A DNA stretch of 64,000 nucleotides from Plasmopara viticola (lineage: Eukaryota; Oomycota; Peronosporomycetes; Peronosporales; Peronosporaceae). The stretch spans positions 219,207 through 283,206 of the forward strand of contig MBPM02000091.1 of assembly GCA_001695595.3 (NCBI GenBank). The letters run 5' to 3'. Position 1 is the stretch's first letter. Every line of letters begins with the position of its first letter. Under the pieces are notes generated by a model. It was not told where the DNA came from and searched no databases. It saw only the letters and a program-made list of their open reading frames with translations. Below, piece after piece: positions 21,698-33,479 of this stretch. The position numbers and the translations under genes were made by a program.

Positions 21698-22066
21698 TTG
21701 CTCCGGCTTCCGAACGTGCCACTGCACCTATTTGGTTTCTCTGTGCTTAAAGCTGCGTCTACGAAGAAGGCTGCACCTGCTACAATGTATGCGGCTGCTA
21801 AAAGGGGTGCATATTTGCCGTGGTTGGCGAGGCCCACCAGAGAGCCCCCTAGGCAAGACCTCAATAGAACCGCCCACTCCACCGCGGTAGGGTGCGCACG
21901 CAAATCATTCTTCTCGCCCACTGGTCTGCACACACCTCCGCCTTTGAGCGAAGGATATGACGAAGAGCGCCGCGAGTGCCTTTTACGATACGTAAGCAAG
22001 TCGAAGTCGTGGAGTTTGAGAGACTTAGTGTCTCAGTACTTGCACGAGACAAAATGGCTGTTGTAA
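21698..22066 (+). CDS. Ambiguous small coding locus
   Basis: Two frames overlap on opposite strands. On the plus strand a frame ending at 22066 (GYDEERRECLLRYVSKSKSW, then LRDLVSQYLHETKWLL) looks like a soluble protein C-terminus. It has no good ATG before 21785 and may need an upstream exon starting at 21671 or 21674 (MMTKLATKK). On the minus strand 21999-21682 encodes a hydrophobic segment (SLVGLANHGKYAPLLAAAY). At most one is likely to be real. I slightly favour the plus strand because its last 45 codons look like conserved helical protein. No family is recognised. Confidence 0.25.
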   Translation: MLRLPNVPLHLFGFSVLKAASTKKAAPATMYAAAKRGAYLPWLARPTREPPRQDLNRTAHSTAVGCARKSFFSPTGLHTPPPLSEGYDEERRECLLRYVSKSKSWSLRDLVSQYLHETKWLL

Positions 22067-25000
22067 TGAAAGAATGGCAATTTGATATTCAAGTTGAATA
22101 TTTGTCATTTTTATATGCTAAAGCAGTTTTCCACAACCGCTTTTTTTTATCAATTGCGCGTGCGCTTCATCGCACGACATGAAATCATCATAACCAGAAG
22201 AGACTAAGCTTCATATATATCCGCGTATTAATGCTAAAAAATGTCGACGCACCCATAGGCTCTTTTAAGCCGTACAACGACCCCGGCCAAGTGAGTTTGA
22301 AAGCGCAGAAACCGGGCCGTACAAAGGCGCAGCAACTGGAGGTCGATCGAGCAGATAGGTTAGAATCTAGCTCTGCGCACGGTCTTTGTCTCGCGGTGCG
22401 CAAGCTGAGTGCACGCTTCGCGATTCTCGAGGATCGAGATCCGCTTGGAAATCTCGAAAGCGCGGAATCCAATGCATGGCTTGACAAAGGTAGACGCAGA
22501 ATCCAGTACATGGTTTAACAAAGGCAGACGAGCTAGCTCCCAAGATATGTCTGTCACACGTTGGTCGCCGCTTGGGTTTGAGGCGCTGGAGACACGAGTC
22601 GAGACCATCTTGAGGTCACTGTAAAATCGTTTCTTACGGAAACATAAGGCTGCGACCATAAGTTAGAGGAGGAGATTGTGCTTACAATCGACACCGAGTC
22701 TTAAGCCAAGCAAACTCGCAATCGACGACGAGTCTCGAGTCAAAAACGTTCGTGCCACTCTATCGCAAATCGTCTTTTTGTAAGCTGTCGAGAGGTTGAG
22801 CGTTTCTTTTGTACCCAACCCCAATTTTTATTGTTATATTATGAGGCGTAAGTACCATCGGTACGGCTCTCACTGCAACTACTGAGCCTCCCTTTTTTCT
22901 AGCGATCGCACAGGAATATTCCGGCAGAGCTAACAGACTGGCTCTCAGAGATACCCATCAATCACGCTTGTCATTAGCCAAGGGTTTCCATAGTTCCGAT
23001 GCAGCTTTCCAAAAGATGACAGCCTCGTCGAGCGCGAGCTTATAGCGTTCTTGTATACTCAATGTCAAGCGAAAAAGATCTGTCATGACTGTACCTCTCT
23101 CTGTGATATTTGTGTTAGTAAGCTTTGGCTTATCGAGTCCAAGAGATACGTCATGAAACGGACACGCAACCAGAGGGTGTGGTCAAAGCCGATGGCCCTC
23201 GGTACATTTCTATGTTGCCGAAGTCAATACGAGACTCAATCACCAGTGGGAACTGATGTCATGCAGAAGGTCTTTTCACTTATTAAACAACGGTTCCGAC
23301 GAGGAAGAGGAGGATCTTTCGTGTAGGGACTTTTCAGCCAGTACAGGCCATGGCGCCGAGAAGCATATTTATCCGCTTCACGGGCTTCTTGGAGACTACT
23401 CCTCAAGTTGCACATATCAACCAAGTTGATTCAAAAGGAGCCATTGTTTTAGCGCGATCTCATTACAGCTGTGCCCGTACTCTTGGCATCGCTTAAACTA
23501 ACGGCTTCCATCTGGCATCGGGCAAGGCCAGGGTGGTTAGTAGCTGTATTTGGGAGACGCTATAGTGCCCCCCACAATTATCACCACTTCGACAGCTCAT
23601 TGGGAAATTTGAAGTATTGCAACCCAAAACTCAACCAATTTGGACAAACTAGTATATATTCATGAGCTTCGATTTCAATTTGATCCCCGAATAATTCAAA
23701 GACAACTCTTTCCCGAGGTTCGAGAAATGCCAAGGCAGCCTTTCATACCTCAACGGACTTTACACAAAGCGCTTTTTGCTTTTGATTCCAGGTTGCAACG
23801 AGTCATTCCAGCGACTCTCACAACTTCAGCGTGCGCTTACCTGATGTCCGCGAAAGTGTTCTTCTTTATAGCACACTCCACATGCCTATGGCCTTGACGG
23901 TTAAAGGTGGTCGATCTAAGCCACTTCCTTCTTGGCCTTGCACCTTCTCTATTAGAAGCGGCATCTCCAAATAGACCGTATCAAGCGCTAAGATTCAATC
24001 CCGACATTGGCCCTGGTAGTTAAAACGTGACTTCTGCGGGGCGACCCCAGACATGGAAAGGGGACATACCCAGTTAGTCAGTTTAACGGTTGGAATGATA
24101 ACCACGCATTAAGCGAGAACTCTCTAGACCGCATAGGAATGTTGCACCTAGTCTTAGAAAGCTTCAGCATCAGCCGGCTGTTTAAGCACTCAGATGTTTA
24201 GATAATCATCTCGTTAGCCTTATGGCCAATACGGCGGTAGCTATGTCTTCCGTATGTCTACCTTAAAAGTAAATGCTAGATCAGAAGTACCAATCATTAC
24301 CCGTTTATTCACCAAACTTTACAGTCAATGCGGACATAAATATACAAATACCATTATAAAAGTTTGTACTATACCAAGGACATCATATAAATGGTGACTT
24401 TCCATATAATTTTAATCACGAGGTGCGAGGAGAACCTCAGGTTTGACACGAGACTGGTAGTCCTATGGATCACATAAGACGCCCCGTACAATATGAAGGG
24501 TGCGTCGACATCGTCTTAATAAGGTCAATTTTCTGGACCTCAAAATTTCTTATGAGATGTTTCACTTTAGCCGAAGATACCGAACTCACTCTTTCTAGTG
24601 GTTTGCAGATGTAGCAATAGTTTGTTATCTTTATTTGGCAGAATTGAGATTCCTTTCTTGTGCGTGCCTTTCATGTTTTTGGCCATCTTGGAGAGATGGA
24701 AATGCATCTCTTTGCCTGCAGATTGAATATAATCAACTTCTCGCGAAGCCCGACGATTATTCGAAAAAAATCAAAAGCCTAGAAATACTAGGTTATCAAG
24801 CTTCTCCCTACGTTTCTGATAGCATTCGCTCTTTCAAAGTTTAGCACAACGCTTGGCTACTAACGTAGAAAAATACAAAGCCGGTAGACGTACAAGCTAC
24901 ATTACTAACATGCGGCAAGTACTGCGTCTTGTAAGCACCGCTTAGAAGAGCTAATTTACGCGCAGAGCTAGCATTAACTGCATCTTCGATCAGCCTTCAG

Positions 25001-28000
25001 TGGCTTACGAGTCACTCCAGTCTTACGTTTCGTGTCCTTGGCACTGCAGTATCTATTGTCAATATAACCATGCCCAACACGTTGATTGCCTTGGTTTAGC
25101 AACCGAGGCAGCTGTGAGAGGTATCGTTAAGCTTCCCATGGCAAAGCCAGTAGAACTTGGAGTCTTTGATATCTGATCAGCTCACATTCTAGACAAGCCC
25201 TAGCTAGGTTGATAACATACCTCGTATCCAACTGCAAGACCAGGTAGCGTCGACGCCGCCAAAGTTTAAAAACGTTACATCTGGATCCACCGGGACTCTA
25301 CATACAGTAATCCTCAGTTCTGTCGTCAGCCTCGTCAGCCAAGTAGTGCAAATGTCACTTTAGTGTACTTGTAGAGCCTAATCCTGTTCAAACTTTCTTT
25401 GCAGAGGAATGTCGAGCGCAAGCTGTCGACGATGCAGACTCGACAAGGAACTTATGATTAAACGATTTTTTTTACAAATGCTTCAACAGCCAGCAATTAT
25501 GGCTCACAAGCACAATTAATGTTACAAATTACGTAACACCGTTTGGCCTAGACATGTTGACAGTCTAATATAGCCTTGTGCCTCGACAGAAGTTAGCTGT
25601 TTTCGAGCAGGCCGCCCGCGCCTACTAAGTGTTGGCATTCCTGACGGCATCGAAAAAAGGTTGGCGAAAGAAGTTCAGCTCCCATAACTTCGACATTTGG
25701 TGCAGGGAATACTTTAATCGCAATTGGCGAGTACAGATACACAGCGCTCGTCGACAGGTGCCCATATTCTCAGCAGTCTACCTCCGCCTTAACCGTCTCC
25801 TTGAGATTCATAGGGACCAGACTGGGTCTTTGATGCTTCCCCTACCTATTTCTTCTATAGCTTAAGCTCAATATTGGATGCCACTTCAACGGCCTCCTCA
25901 AAAGAAGGCAAAGCTCATCCACAAAAAGACGAATGCTACCTTCTTTGACATATCGCTACTGGTCTTCTATCCAGCTAATCTTTCACTTTAGTCACTGTAC
26001 TCTCACGACAGAATGATTTATACTTAGAAGCCGACGCTTTGAATAAAGATAAGTAGAGAATGCTGCTCTGGGTAAGGTATAGCACGTAAGTGTCCATGTG
26101 TGTGCTCGCCCACCGAGCTTTGAGATAGATAGCCAGAGTCACTGCATGCTTCTTCGTCCTTAATTCGTTAAAATTGAGTGCCCGCTCAATTTCAGGTGAT
26201 GTAAGACCGCATTTCCACACCTGAGCTCGATGTCTCAAGCGATGTAGTCGGTGAGCGTGACAAACCGAACCCACTTCACTCGCAGTCGCACGAGAATTGT
26301 AAGCCATGCTAAGCCTATCAGCATTACAAAAGGCTAAAGCGACTATCACAGCCAGCTTAGCGTGGCGAACTGAGCATTAGAGCTTTTGGGTAGTAATCCT
26401 CGTAAATTCGCTCAAGCGCTATAATTGTTATTGTTCTTAGTCACGATAAAGGAGCTGGTAAACATTATAGTAATTAACCAACATTATCTTTACCTTGGTC
26501 GTTGTATGGATCTAGGTGGCAATATATCTTTTGCAGAACGATATTAGTATGTCTGCCTGGAGAACTGCAAATGTTCGCGCGCCAACACATATCGCTTAGA
26601 CCTATTATAAAAGTAATAGACTGTTACATAAAGTCTAACCTTCGCAGTAAGAGATGACGTCCCCGCGTTACAGAAATTGGTGACATCGGGTGCACGACAG
26701 AGACTCTGTCGGTATATACATTGATGTGCATACGGATGTATTTCGGAGAACACTTGAATACATAAAGTGCCTGATTAAGATACAGGGCTGTATCTAGTGT
26801 ATTCTAACAATATCATAAAGGCATCAGTGTATAATGTGCATTTTATCGCACACATCAACCCCCTTAAGATAATAAAAAGTGCATAATCGCTCAATGGAAG
26901 GTCGTTAGTATATTTGCGTGCCTACTGTGTACAAAGTGTCATACTTGGTAACATTTTGTAGTCACTTTAACGATCACGCAGTTGCTTCTCTACTTGATCC
27001 CTCGCAAAGTATACGGGATGGATAAGACCACCTTACTGCAATTGCTGGACGAGAAGCTTAAGCTGCTAAGAAAAGACATAATGGACTGAGAATAATAGCT
27101 TTTAGCCGGTTAGCACATCAATGACCACTAAGAGGTGCAATCGTTTGCAGCCATCTCTCTTGTAAGAAAGCCAAACAAATTATGGCGCGCGATCTCCACC
27201 GCAAAATCGATGCTTGAGAGATAGCCCTAAGGTGAGCAAGCCTAAGTCGATCAAGCTTTAGATCAAAGCTTTAGCTTATCCTTAAGCTTAAATTTTGCTT
27301 GAAGAGTTTAGGAGAGTAGAATGTTAAGAAATCACTGGTGGCTTAAGCGTTTGCTCTCTCTTACTTTAAAAAGCACGGCTTAAAGCTGGGCCTAATAGCT
27401 AAGTATCGCATCAGAGTGTTTGTAACCTGGGACCTATAACAAAGGTTTGTTCCTTTTTATAATCTGTGGACTCTGCCACCGTATACACTTTGTCTTGTAA
27501 GCAGGAAAGAAGTGATATGCTCATGAATTAAAGCAGTTGAAGGCCTCCATTACTAGAATGAAGTTTACTATTTTCATGAACAACCTAAGAGCAAGCCTTC
27601 TTCCTACTTCTTTAGGTATATTAAAGAGGCAATCGCAATCGCAGGTTGTATTTAAATGGGATATTACCCTGGTCGAGGATATAAACCCACCTTTTGTTAT
27701 CGACGAAGTTGCCTTAGATCATACTCACAGGCAGCATACAATTCTTTAATTCGAAGAAAGTCTAAAGGACTCCAAGTTTTGCTTATATATTTACAGGAGA
27801 AATCCGGTGTATAGACAAAACTTCCTGCGGATCCAAAAGTGAGGCGCGAGATTGACCTTGTGCCTTGACATGGCACTGTGTCACCAAGAAGTGACCAATG
27901 CTACAAGAGCAGAGTAATCTCGTTTTGCCTTTTTCGCGTAGAGGAGTGGTTGGAAACAGGATACAAAGCACTTGTCACCAACTTTCTCGTCTCAAAAATA

Positions 28001-30135
28001 AACGGAAAGTGGCAACTACTTCGTGATTGGAAAATAGTGCAACGGCGTCTTCACAACCCTTATTTCGAAAGAAAGGTATTAAACTAGATGTACTGTGTAC
28101 AGTGCACTAAATTTAGAGATTAACTACAATTAAATCTGATTGAAGAAGCATGAAAGCATATCTCAGCGGTAAGTATATGCTGTGAAATAATCAGTCCAGC
28201 CACAAGGGCTAATAAACGCCTTTGCGGCGTTTTACACATCGGGTCACACGATCGTTTCGATCATTGCAAACTTCTGTTTGAACATAGATGGCTTTCTTTT
28301 CTTGGAGTCTGTTCGAGCCCTATTAATGCTTGGAAATCATTCGAATAATTAGGTTTACATTGCTGCATGTGCATGCTTGTAAAGCTAAAAACAATTTTGG
28401 TTGGCCTCCAGAAAAAAAAATATTTATCAGAGCGACTGTGGACAAAGATATGGTATAAGTGAATGGCTTGAAAACCCAAACTGAAGCAGTATGGGAGAAG
28501 TCTTTTTACTGCGCACGAGTTTGCACGTTAACTAATGAGCTGAGCTCGTAAAGGACAGCACCCGCTCAAGCCGTTCAACCAAGCATTGAGTTGCTATTTA
28601 CTTATTGAGAAACGCCCGTGACCAGCGTGCTACATGCCATGACAGGTACGTCTGGTTGTAGACGAGCAGAGGCCCGACAATGCACGTGCAATGGTACGTA
28701 CCCGAATGCACAGCGCTCGTGGCTAGATTTCGTTGTATATTTGGTATGACATAGTTGGTCCGAGTTTAGGGCATCTGAACATTTGAAGTGGCATATAATC
28801 CGCTTTGTAAAGCCCTGATGAGCACAGCTCTATGCTGGGCGTCAATATTGACGTTGGTGCGTCAACGCACAATTGCAACGACACAAATACGACAGAGGGT
28901 GCTTTTTTTAGACTGCCAATCACCTATAAGAGAAGGCGGCTACCGATGACGCTCATTAAGCAGCGCAGGACGTAGCATTTGGACGGGAAATGCTTTCGCG
29001 CTTACCTACCCTGATCATTATTAGGATTGAATGAACATACATAAAGCTCTGGGTATGTACGCATGCATTTAAGGAATAAGCATATATACTGAGCATCTTC
29101 CAGCTATGACATTTAAAGGTCCGATGACCAGATAAGTCTTAACGGTAGCCGCCACCGCATTTGCCTTGACCAATAAAATTCTTTAAATACGAACTTAAAC
29201 TTAATGTTCGCGTCCCTTATAATTGAAGTAAGATTTCGAGAATTTGCCTTTCAGCGATTTTGTCGCGTACGTACTTAAGCCACAAAAAAACTCAAGTGTC
29301 TCAACTCGCAGCTTTTTTATTGATACAAAAAGCGCAAGGTTTTTGAATCGTTTTTTTTGTCCTGCCGAAAACACTTGGTCACGTTAGTCGCGGCTCTTCT
29401 GTGCCTAGCGTGGCGTAGTAGTCATCTCATTGAACAGCCAAATACTTGGAGCTGAGTACATGCCTTAAGCTTTGTTTAGCTTCTGATTTTTTGCGCACTT
29501 AAAATTGATGAGTGATCCAGTCCGCAGAGTTGAGCTTGGTATATCGGATTCGTAAAGCCACGCGTTCAGCGAATCTTTCTTATCCTGTCCACTTATATAC
29601 CAATTGACCGTTGGTTCTAATGGTCGATCTATCGACCTTTAAGCGCCATCGTTGTTGACAAATTCGGGGACGAGATCAGTATCTTTTCTTTGCAGATGCA
29701 CCTGTACTTTTGGTTGCTTGTGAGCCAAAGTCCTGCACTGGATACCCATATCAATAAATTACCCATAATCCCTGGTTCTTGGGCGGGCATCAATACGCGG
29801 GTCCATTCGGTGCGAAAGTATGGTTGGGCTGGCATGGGCTAGGCGCAGAAAAAGTTTTTGGTTGTATATTGTTGAGGCCATGACAATGCCTCAAATTTTG
29901 CCAAGAGCCTGAAATGAACGCTTATCAAACAATCGATGATTCCCATTTAGCTGAATGGTAAGCTTTATATTTGCTGAAAGTGCAAATCAGCCGGGCGGCG
30001 ACCATTTAGTCTGCACCGTGCATGTCGTAGCAAGCAGCAGCCATTGAGCTCGAGGCCCAGGCCATCAAAGGAATTTCAAATCCAAAACAGAAAGGCTCCA
30101 TCTAGTATGAAATCGGCATGGTCCACATTACGAAA

Positions 30136-30169
30136 AAGAGATGGGACGACTTTTGTCGTCCCATCTCTT
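30136..30169. repeat. Perfect 15-bp inverted repeat, 4-base loop
   Basis: AAGAGATGGGACGAC at 30136-30150 is followed by TTTT and its exact complement at 30155-30169. It lies about 85 bases upstream of the gene relic at 30253. It could be a remnant of terminal inverted repeats of a small DNA transposon, or a structured RNA element. Confidence 0.75.
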
Positions 30170-30252
30170 ATACTTTAAGGTCGACAAGGCCTATCTAGCG
30201 CAAACGACTACAATGACGATCGCCACATTAGACTACTTAGCGACCATTCAAA

Positions 30253-30776
30253 GTGACCGCCACCAAGGGCATGAAAGATTTGACCCAGATCGCCTATAAA
30301 TTTGTGGCGTTATTTACCGGTGGCATCGAAGTCGACGACCTGCTTGCAAATCGTTGCGGTGTGGTGCGATGTCGAGTTGTGCGCCAAACGCGGTCATGCG
30401 GCGTTGTCGATTGTGCTGAAGAAGCACTTAGTGCTGGTCGTCAGCGCAATGTGCTTAGAGATTTTAGTCAAGAAGACGTCGTATATGTCCATCACGGTGC
30501 ATAGAACGATCGATGAATACGCGCTGCACGCCCTCACGCTGTACGCCAAATCGATCCACGATGCGAACCACGCCGCCGTCAAGACCAAGACAGCGCTTAC
30601 TAACAGACTGGTAGTTTTTAATAATCGCCGGATGTCTACGACCATGTCATGGATGCCTCAAACAGCGAGCTGGACTTCTGCGAATCTAAGGGCTTTGTTC
30701 AAGCTCGCGGGGTTTACAAACTTGTTACCTTTCTGACAACCATCGTGAACAAGAAGACTTGGCAACCAAAGGAGTA
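30253..30776 (+). pseudogene. Frameshifted relic of an unknown protein gene
   Basis: GC-richer than its surroundings and protein-like in pieces in successive frames: KGMKDLTQIAYKFVALFTGG in one frame (from 30265), then ELCAKRGHAALSIVLKKHL and RTIDEYALHALTLYAKSIHD in a second (to about 30620), then SELDFCESKGFVQARGVYKL ending at a stop near 30776 in a third. At least two frame changes and no good start mark it as decayed. The residual protein seems helical and soluble. I do not recognise the family. Confidence 0.45.
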
Positions 30777-31390
30777 AAGCATTCGTCGTAATTCCGGTTT
30801 ATACGAAGTACGGACACGGACAAACTGAGTGACCCGGCCAAGAGCTCTATTACAAAAGGCTCGGTTTTATTTTTTCCACGCATTTATGCTATCTGCGAGT
30901 TGGTCTTTTAGAATCGAAAGTAAACGTTTGACTTTTACTCGATATTCTCCGGTCTCGCTGGCAATCTAAATTCGCAACAACAAACTTTAGATTGCCAGCC
31001 TGACCTGCCCCACTTCTGGTGCTTATTTCGTTGTAATTAAAAGACTGTCGTAAAGTCATACTAGAATTGCTGACCTTCTTTGAGACTTTCAAGTTTATGA
31101 AGGCGTCGGACTAGCTGGGGTGATACAAGCTTTTCTTGCAAAGCTGGCGGTTTGCTAGTCCTTGCACTTCGTGGCGTAATTGGCCGTCATAAAAATGAGC
31201 ACATAACTTGCGAGCTCTGCCTTCTGCTCTTTTCAAATTGCGTACCCAGCCTTACCTAGAATTGGAAAATCTTGCTTATGATTAACACTTTTTGAATCAG
31301 GAGACCAATATAAATTTCATGATAAACGAATTAGCTCAATATCTTTATAAACTTACTCGGTAGATTACCGTCATACCCCACCGAAAAAAA

Positions 31391-32107
31391 TTACTGCTCT
31401 GAAAGAATCGTGGTAATGTTGCAGTAGCGCTCGCTGCCATTCTTATAATTCGGGTCGTTGATTACAAGCTCGCGCAACATAATTTTAAATTTGTTTTCAA
31501 ATACCTTTGACATTCCAGTCTGCGTGAGTCGCGAAACCAAAGTGTCCCTCGAGTCTTGCCACTGGCGATTGTGCTCCAAGTGAGTAGAACGTACCGCATC
31601 ATTCAGCATATTGGCAAGCATCGTGCCAATTTTCATGTACACGCTGGGCATCACCGACGAAGTCGCACGGTAGGAGCGACTGTGTGGTTTGGTCAGCATT
31701 GTAGTCATACTGGCAACACGCAACTTTGTCGCGTCCTTGTCGATTGTCGTTAGCCATTGCTCCTGCTCATTGCTAGGCACATAACGCTTCACGAGCTCCT
31801 GCCACGAGACTGAGGCTTGCTGTAACGAGTTTGTGCCATTTCCATACATTGGATTGGTGCCACCAAACATTTGGGACATCATCGGCATCATTTGAGACAT
31901 CATTTGACTTAAATCGGGCATGACACGCGGAGAAGCTTTTTCATTCGAGACGGCGCCACGGGCCCACGATTCTGGCACGGCAGATGTAGAGGCCATTACT
32001 GTCTGTGAAGATTCTGCTTCTTCCAGTTCCATGAGCATGTCATCCGCCAAGTTGTCCAACATCTCATCGTCCGATAGGGACATATTGTCCAAGATGTCGT
32101 CGCTCAT
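31391..32107 (-). CDS. Conserved-looking acidic protein, unknown
   Basis: 238 residues from the ATG at 32107 (MSDDILDNMSLSDDEMLD). The frame is open further upstream and overlaps the end of DENR, but that extension would run into the neighbouring coding region, so the downstream ATG is preferred. The first 40 residues are strongly acidic. A Met-rich patch (about residues 64-85) follows, then a helical domain from SWQELVKRYVPSNEQEQWL to the end. No transmembrane segment or catalytic motif is visible. It lies tail-to-head behind DENR on the same strand with a 106-base gap. Function unknown. Confidence 0.65.
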   Translation of the reverse strand: MSDDILDNMSLSDDEMLDNLADDMLMELEEAESSQTVMASTSAVPESWARGAVSNEKASPRVMPDLSQMMSQMMPMMSQMFGGTNPMYGNGTNSLQQASVSWQELVKRYVPSNEQEQWLTTIDKDATKLRVASMTTMLTKPHSRSYRATSSVMPSVYMKIGTMLANMLNDAVRSTHLEHNRQWQDSRDTLVSRLTQTGMSKVFENKFKIMLRELVINDPNYKNGSERYCNITTILSEQ

Positions 32108-32213
32108 TTTAATTTGGCAAAATGTAATGCAACGCATACATTCCATCTTCGGTACGATACCGGTAATCAAGTCTAATGTTAGAGGTACCTGAAAAGTGGA
32201 TATTACATCGTCC

Positions 32214-33224
32214 CTACTTTTTGCTCTTTTTCGGGGCCTTAATGGGCTCATCAATGACACTTATCTGATCTTCGTGAACCCCATATACCTCGGGCAGCAA
32301 CTCTAACAGCTCCGTTACACAGTCACCTTGCAGCTGAATTTGCTGTTGTCCTTGGTCTGTCTTAGACAGCGAGGAGCTGCAGGCAAATTTCTTGCCCATG
32401 CTCTTACAAGCGTCTTTAATGTTAATACCTTCAAAGTCCTCGAGACCCGTGACGAACGTAAGACGCTTACGACCTTTGCGTGAGCTCTTAGAAATTGTTA
32501 CCATACAATTTTCCTTTCGCTTCGCAGCCTCCTCGATCTTGCTCTTTTTCTTCTTCTTGACAGTCTTGCCTTCTACTTCAAGTGTAATGCCTTTTACACC
32601 ATCAGCAATTTGCTGCTCAAGATCCAAGAGCTCACTAACTGTGCGATTATACTTTGAGAGCATCAGATCCGGACAGTGCTCGGCCAGCCACGGTTTGCAC
32701 TCGTTAAACATTGGACCGTACTCGCAATATTCGGGTGGAAACGTGTCAATGGGGCAATAAATCACGTCACGAAGCTTGGGTTGATCGTCATCATGTTCCG
32801 ATTCCTCGTCTTCGTCCGGATCCTCCTCAGAATCCGAGTCGCCCGGTTCCGGTCCGTATTTCTTGATAAGCGCGTCGAAGAGCATGGACTCTTTGCCTTT
32901 GTACTTGATAAGCACTTGCGCCACGTCCTCAACCTTCTCTGGATTGTACTGTTGGTAAAACGCTAACAATCGTTGATAATTTATATCGTGCGTCTGATCC
33001 AAGTCAGGTACAGGGGTAGGAGACGCCTCCATCACCTTAGCAGTCTCTGCTGCGGCATCGAATGTCTCGTTCTCGGCAGGCTCAGCGCCGTATTTCTTTA
33101 CTAACGTCAAGAATAGCTGTGTCTCGCGCCCTTTAAATCGCTCCAGCACACCATCGATCTCGTGCAGCTTGTCGGCGTTGTACTTTTGGTAGAAACGCGA
33201 CAGCCGCTCGCGGTGCGAGGACAT
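32214..33224 (-). CDS. DENR: DENR translation factor with duplicated N-terminal repeat
   Basis: 336 residues in one exon. DENR works with MCT1 in translation re-initiation and recycling of 40S subunits. The family core is the cysteine-bearing segment VIYCPIDTFPPEYCEYGPMF (about 154-173), a basic linker, and a C-terminal SUI1 domain (about 235-325) including RKRLTFVTGLEDFEGINIKD and IQLQGDCVTELLELLPEVYG. Human DENR has 198 residues. The extra length here is N-terminal and consists of two copies of a 43-residue unit, residues 7-49 and 85-127. Each copy has FYQxYN, a KGxE segment, and ends KKYGxEP. An acidic linker (about 128-148) follows. The sequence is open throughout with a good start. Confidence 0.9.
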   Translation of the reverse strand: MSSHRERLSRFYQKYNADKLHEIDGVLERFKGRETQLFLTLVKKYGAEPAENETFDAAAETAKVMEASPTPVPDLDQTHDINYQRLLAFYQQYNPEKVEDVAQVLIKYKGKESMLFDALIKKYGPEPGDSDSEEDPDEDEESEHDDDQPKLRDVIYCPIDTFPPEYCEYGPMFNECKPWLAEHCPDLMLSKYNRTVSELLDLEQQIADGVKGITLEVEGKTVKKKKKSKIEEAAKRKENCMVTISKSSRKGRKRLTFVTGLEDFEGINIKDACKSMGKKFACSSSLSKTDQGQQQIQLQGDCVTELLELLPEVYGVHEDQISVIDEPIKAPKKSKK

Positions 33225-33479
33225 GGTCGTCAGCTTTGCTACTGATTTCGCGGTGCAGATACGAGGTTTATTCTACAACAGAGGCTTTTGTGATAAAATA
33301 GTCGTGTTATATTAAAAGCCAGCACTTATTGGTCAGAACTATTCAATTCTTGCGCGTATCGCGCTTGTTATTGTCAAGTAGCGCTCGCGTTCCCCCACCC
33401 GACCCAGCTACTTGTCTTAATCAATTTATCAAACCCTTATACAACAAGAAAGCTTGAGTTGAGTGACACGAGATCTGAG

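Larger units (their letters stand above)
22067..31390. other. Gene-poor AT-rich block
   Basis: More than 9 kb with no supported intact gene. Open frames are short and unrelated to known families. It contains a perfect hairpin at 30136-30169, a frameshifted gene relic at 30253-30776, and a short imperfect duplication near 22470-22535 (two copies of a TGGYTTRACAAAGGYAGACG-like unit). The rest is probably decayed repeats that I could not classify. Confidence 0.5.
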
